From Baffinella frigidus (taxonomy: Eukaryota > Cryptophyceae > Cryptomonadales > Baffinellaceae), in contig MU646570.1 in NCBI GenBank assembly GCA_026770585.1, forward strand, positions 210,221 through 222,620: a stretch of DNA of 12,400 nt, written 5' to 3'. The position numbers were made by a program, and so were the translations under genes. The notes under the pieces were generated by a model, which saw only the letters and a program-made list of their open reading frames with translations, did not search any database and had not been told where the DNA came from. Shown in pieces: positions 12,298 through 12,400 of this stretch; the stretch's first letter is position 1; each line of letters begins with the position of its first letter.

Positions 12298-12400
12298 GCA
12301 CCCTCAACCCTCAACCCTCAACCCTGAGCCGTAAACCATCAACCCTCAAAGCTCAACCCTCAACCCTCAACCCTAAACCCTCAACCCTAAACCCTAAACC
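12298..12400. repeat. Telomere-like CCCTCAA/CCCTAAA array at window edge
   Basis: Tandem CCCTCAA units turn into CCCTAAA toward 12400 and continue past the window. The C-rich strand is on top, as at 4717-4860. Whether it is interstitial or leads to a chromosome end cannot be seen. Confidence 0.9.

Noticed and set aside
12298-12400. True chromosome end
   Set aside because: The units are mixed CCCTCAA/CCCTAAA and continue past the window, with no evidence of a terminus. Similar arrays here are internal.

Overview
This looks like a repeat-rich stretch of a nuclear genome from a eukaryotic alga with a complex, red-derived plastid. Three things point there. The ferredoxin-like gene at 2157-2858 begins with a signal peptide followed by a transit peptide starting at a phenylalanine, the bipartite leader of cryptophytes, haptophytes and stramenopiles. 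Plant-type telomeric units (CCCTAAA/TTTAGGG) occur as interstitial arrays. There is no bacterial-style gene packing. A cryptophyte-like alga fits well, but the exact lineage cannot be fixed from this window.

Gene content is low. Two protein-coding genes are well supported: a plastid-targeted [2Fe-2S] ferredoxin-like protein with a C-terminal extension (2157-2858, +), and an orphan 301-residue Ser/Pro-rich protein with an internal repeat (9012-9917, -). A 5'-truncated, about 99% identical second copy of the ferredoxin core lies 1.3 kb downstream of the first (3685-4147). It has no leader and no ATG at its start. A 47-residue ORF with one membrane segment (1807-1950, -) lies head to head with the ferredoxin gene and is a weaker candidate. 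Two short GC-rich blocks (10251-10440 and 10968-11096) have coding-like composition only.

Layout: 1-1800 holds a GA microsatellite, a perfect 4 x 18 bp minisatellite, a terminal-inverted-repeat element and a long hairpin. 1800-4150 is the ferredoxin region, with a pair of interlocking palindromes just before the truncated copy. 4180-8750 is a mosaic of small foldback elements, nested in places, plus interstitial telomeric arrays in opposite orientations. 9000-9920 is the orphan gene. 10200-10970 is a regulatory-looking block with two tandem heat-shock-element arrays, an inverted-repeat element and two abutting perfect palindromes. 11300-12400 reuses repeats from 6400-7700, then adds a further large inverted repeat, a CT microsatellite and telomere-like DNA at the window edge.

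The most unusual content is non-coding. Two families of palindromic, apparently non-autonomous elements share a CCTAGGACC/GGGCCCTA-type core and occur about 14 times in 5.5 kb. One family ends in TACAGGGGTACCTCGCTCAT, the other in CCCTCAAGTGGC. One element (6452-6745) appears to have an empty-site counterpart near 11680. No transposase is visible, so these resemble MITEs or foldback elements mobilised from elsewhere, or a family of structured transcribed RNAs.
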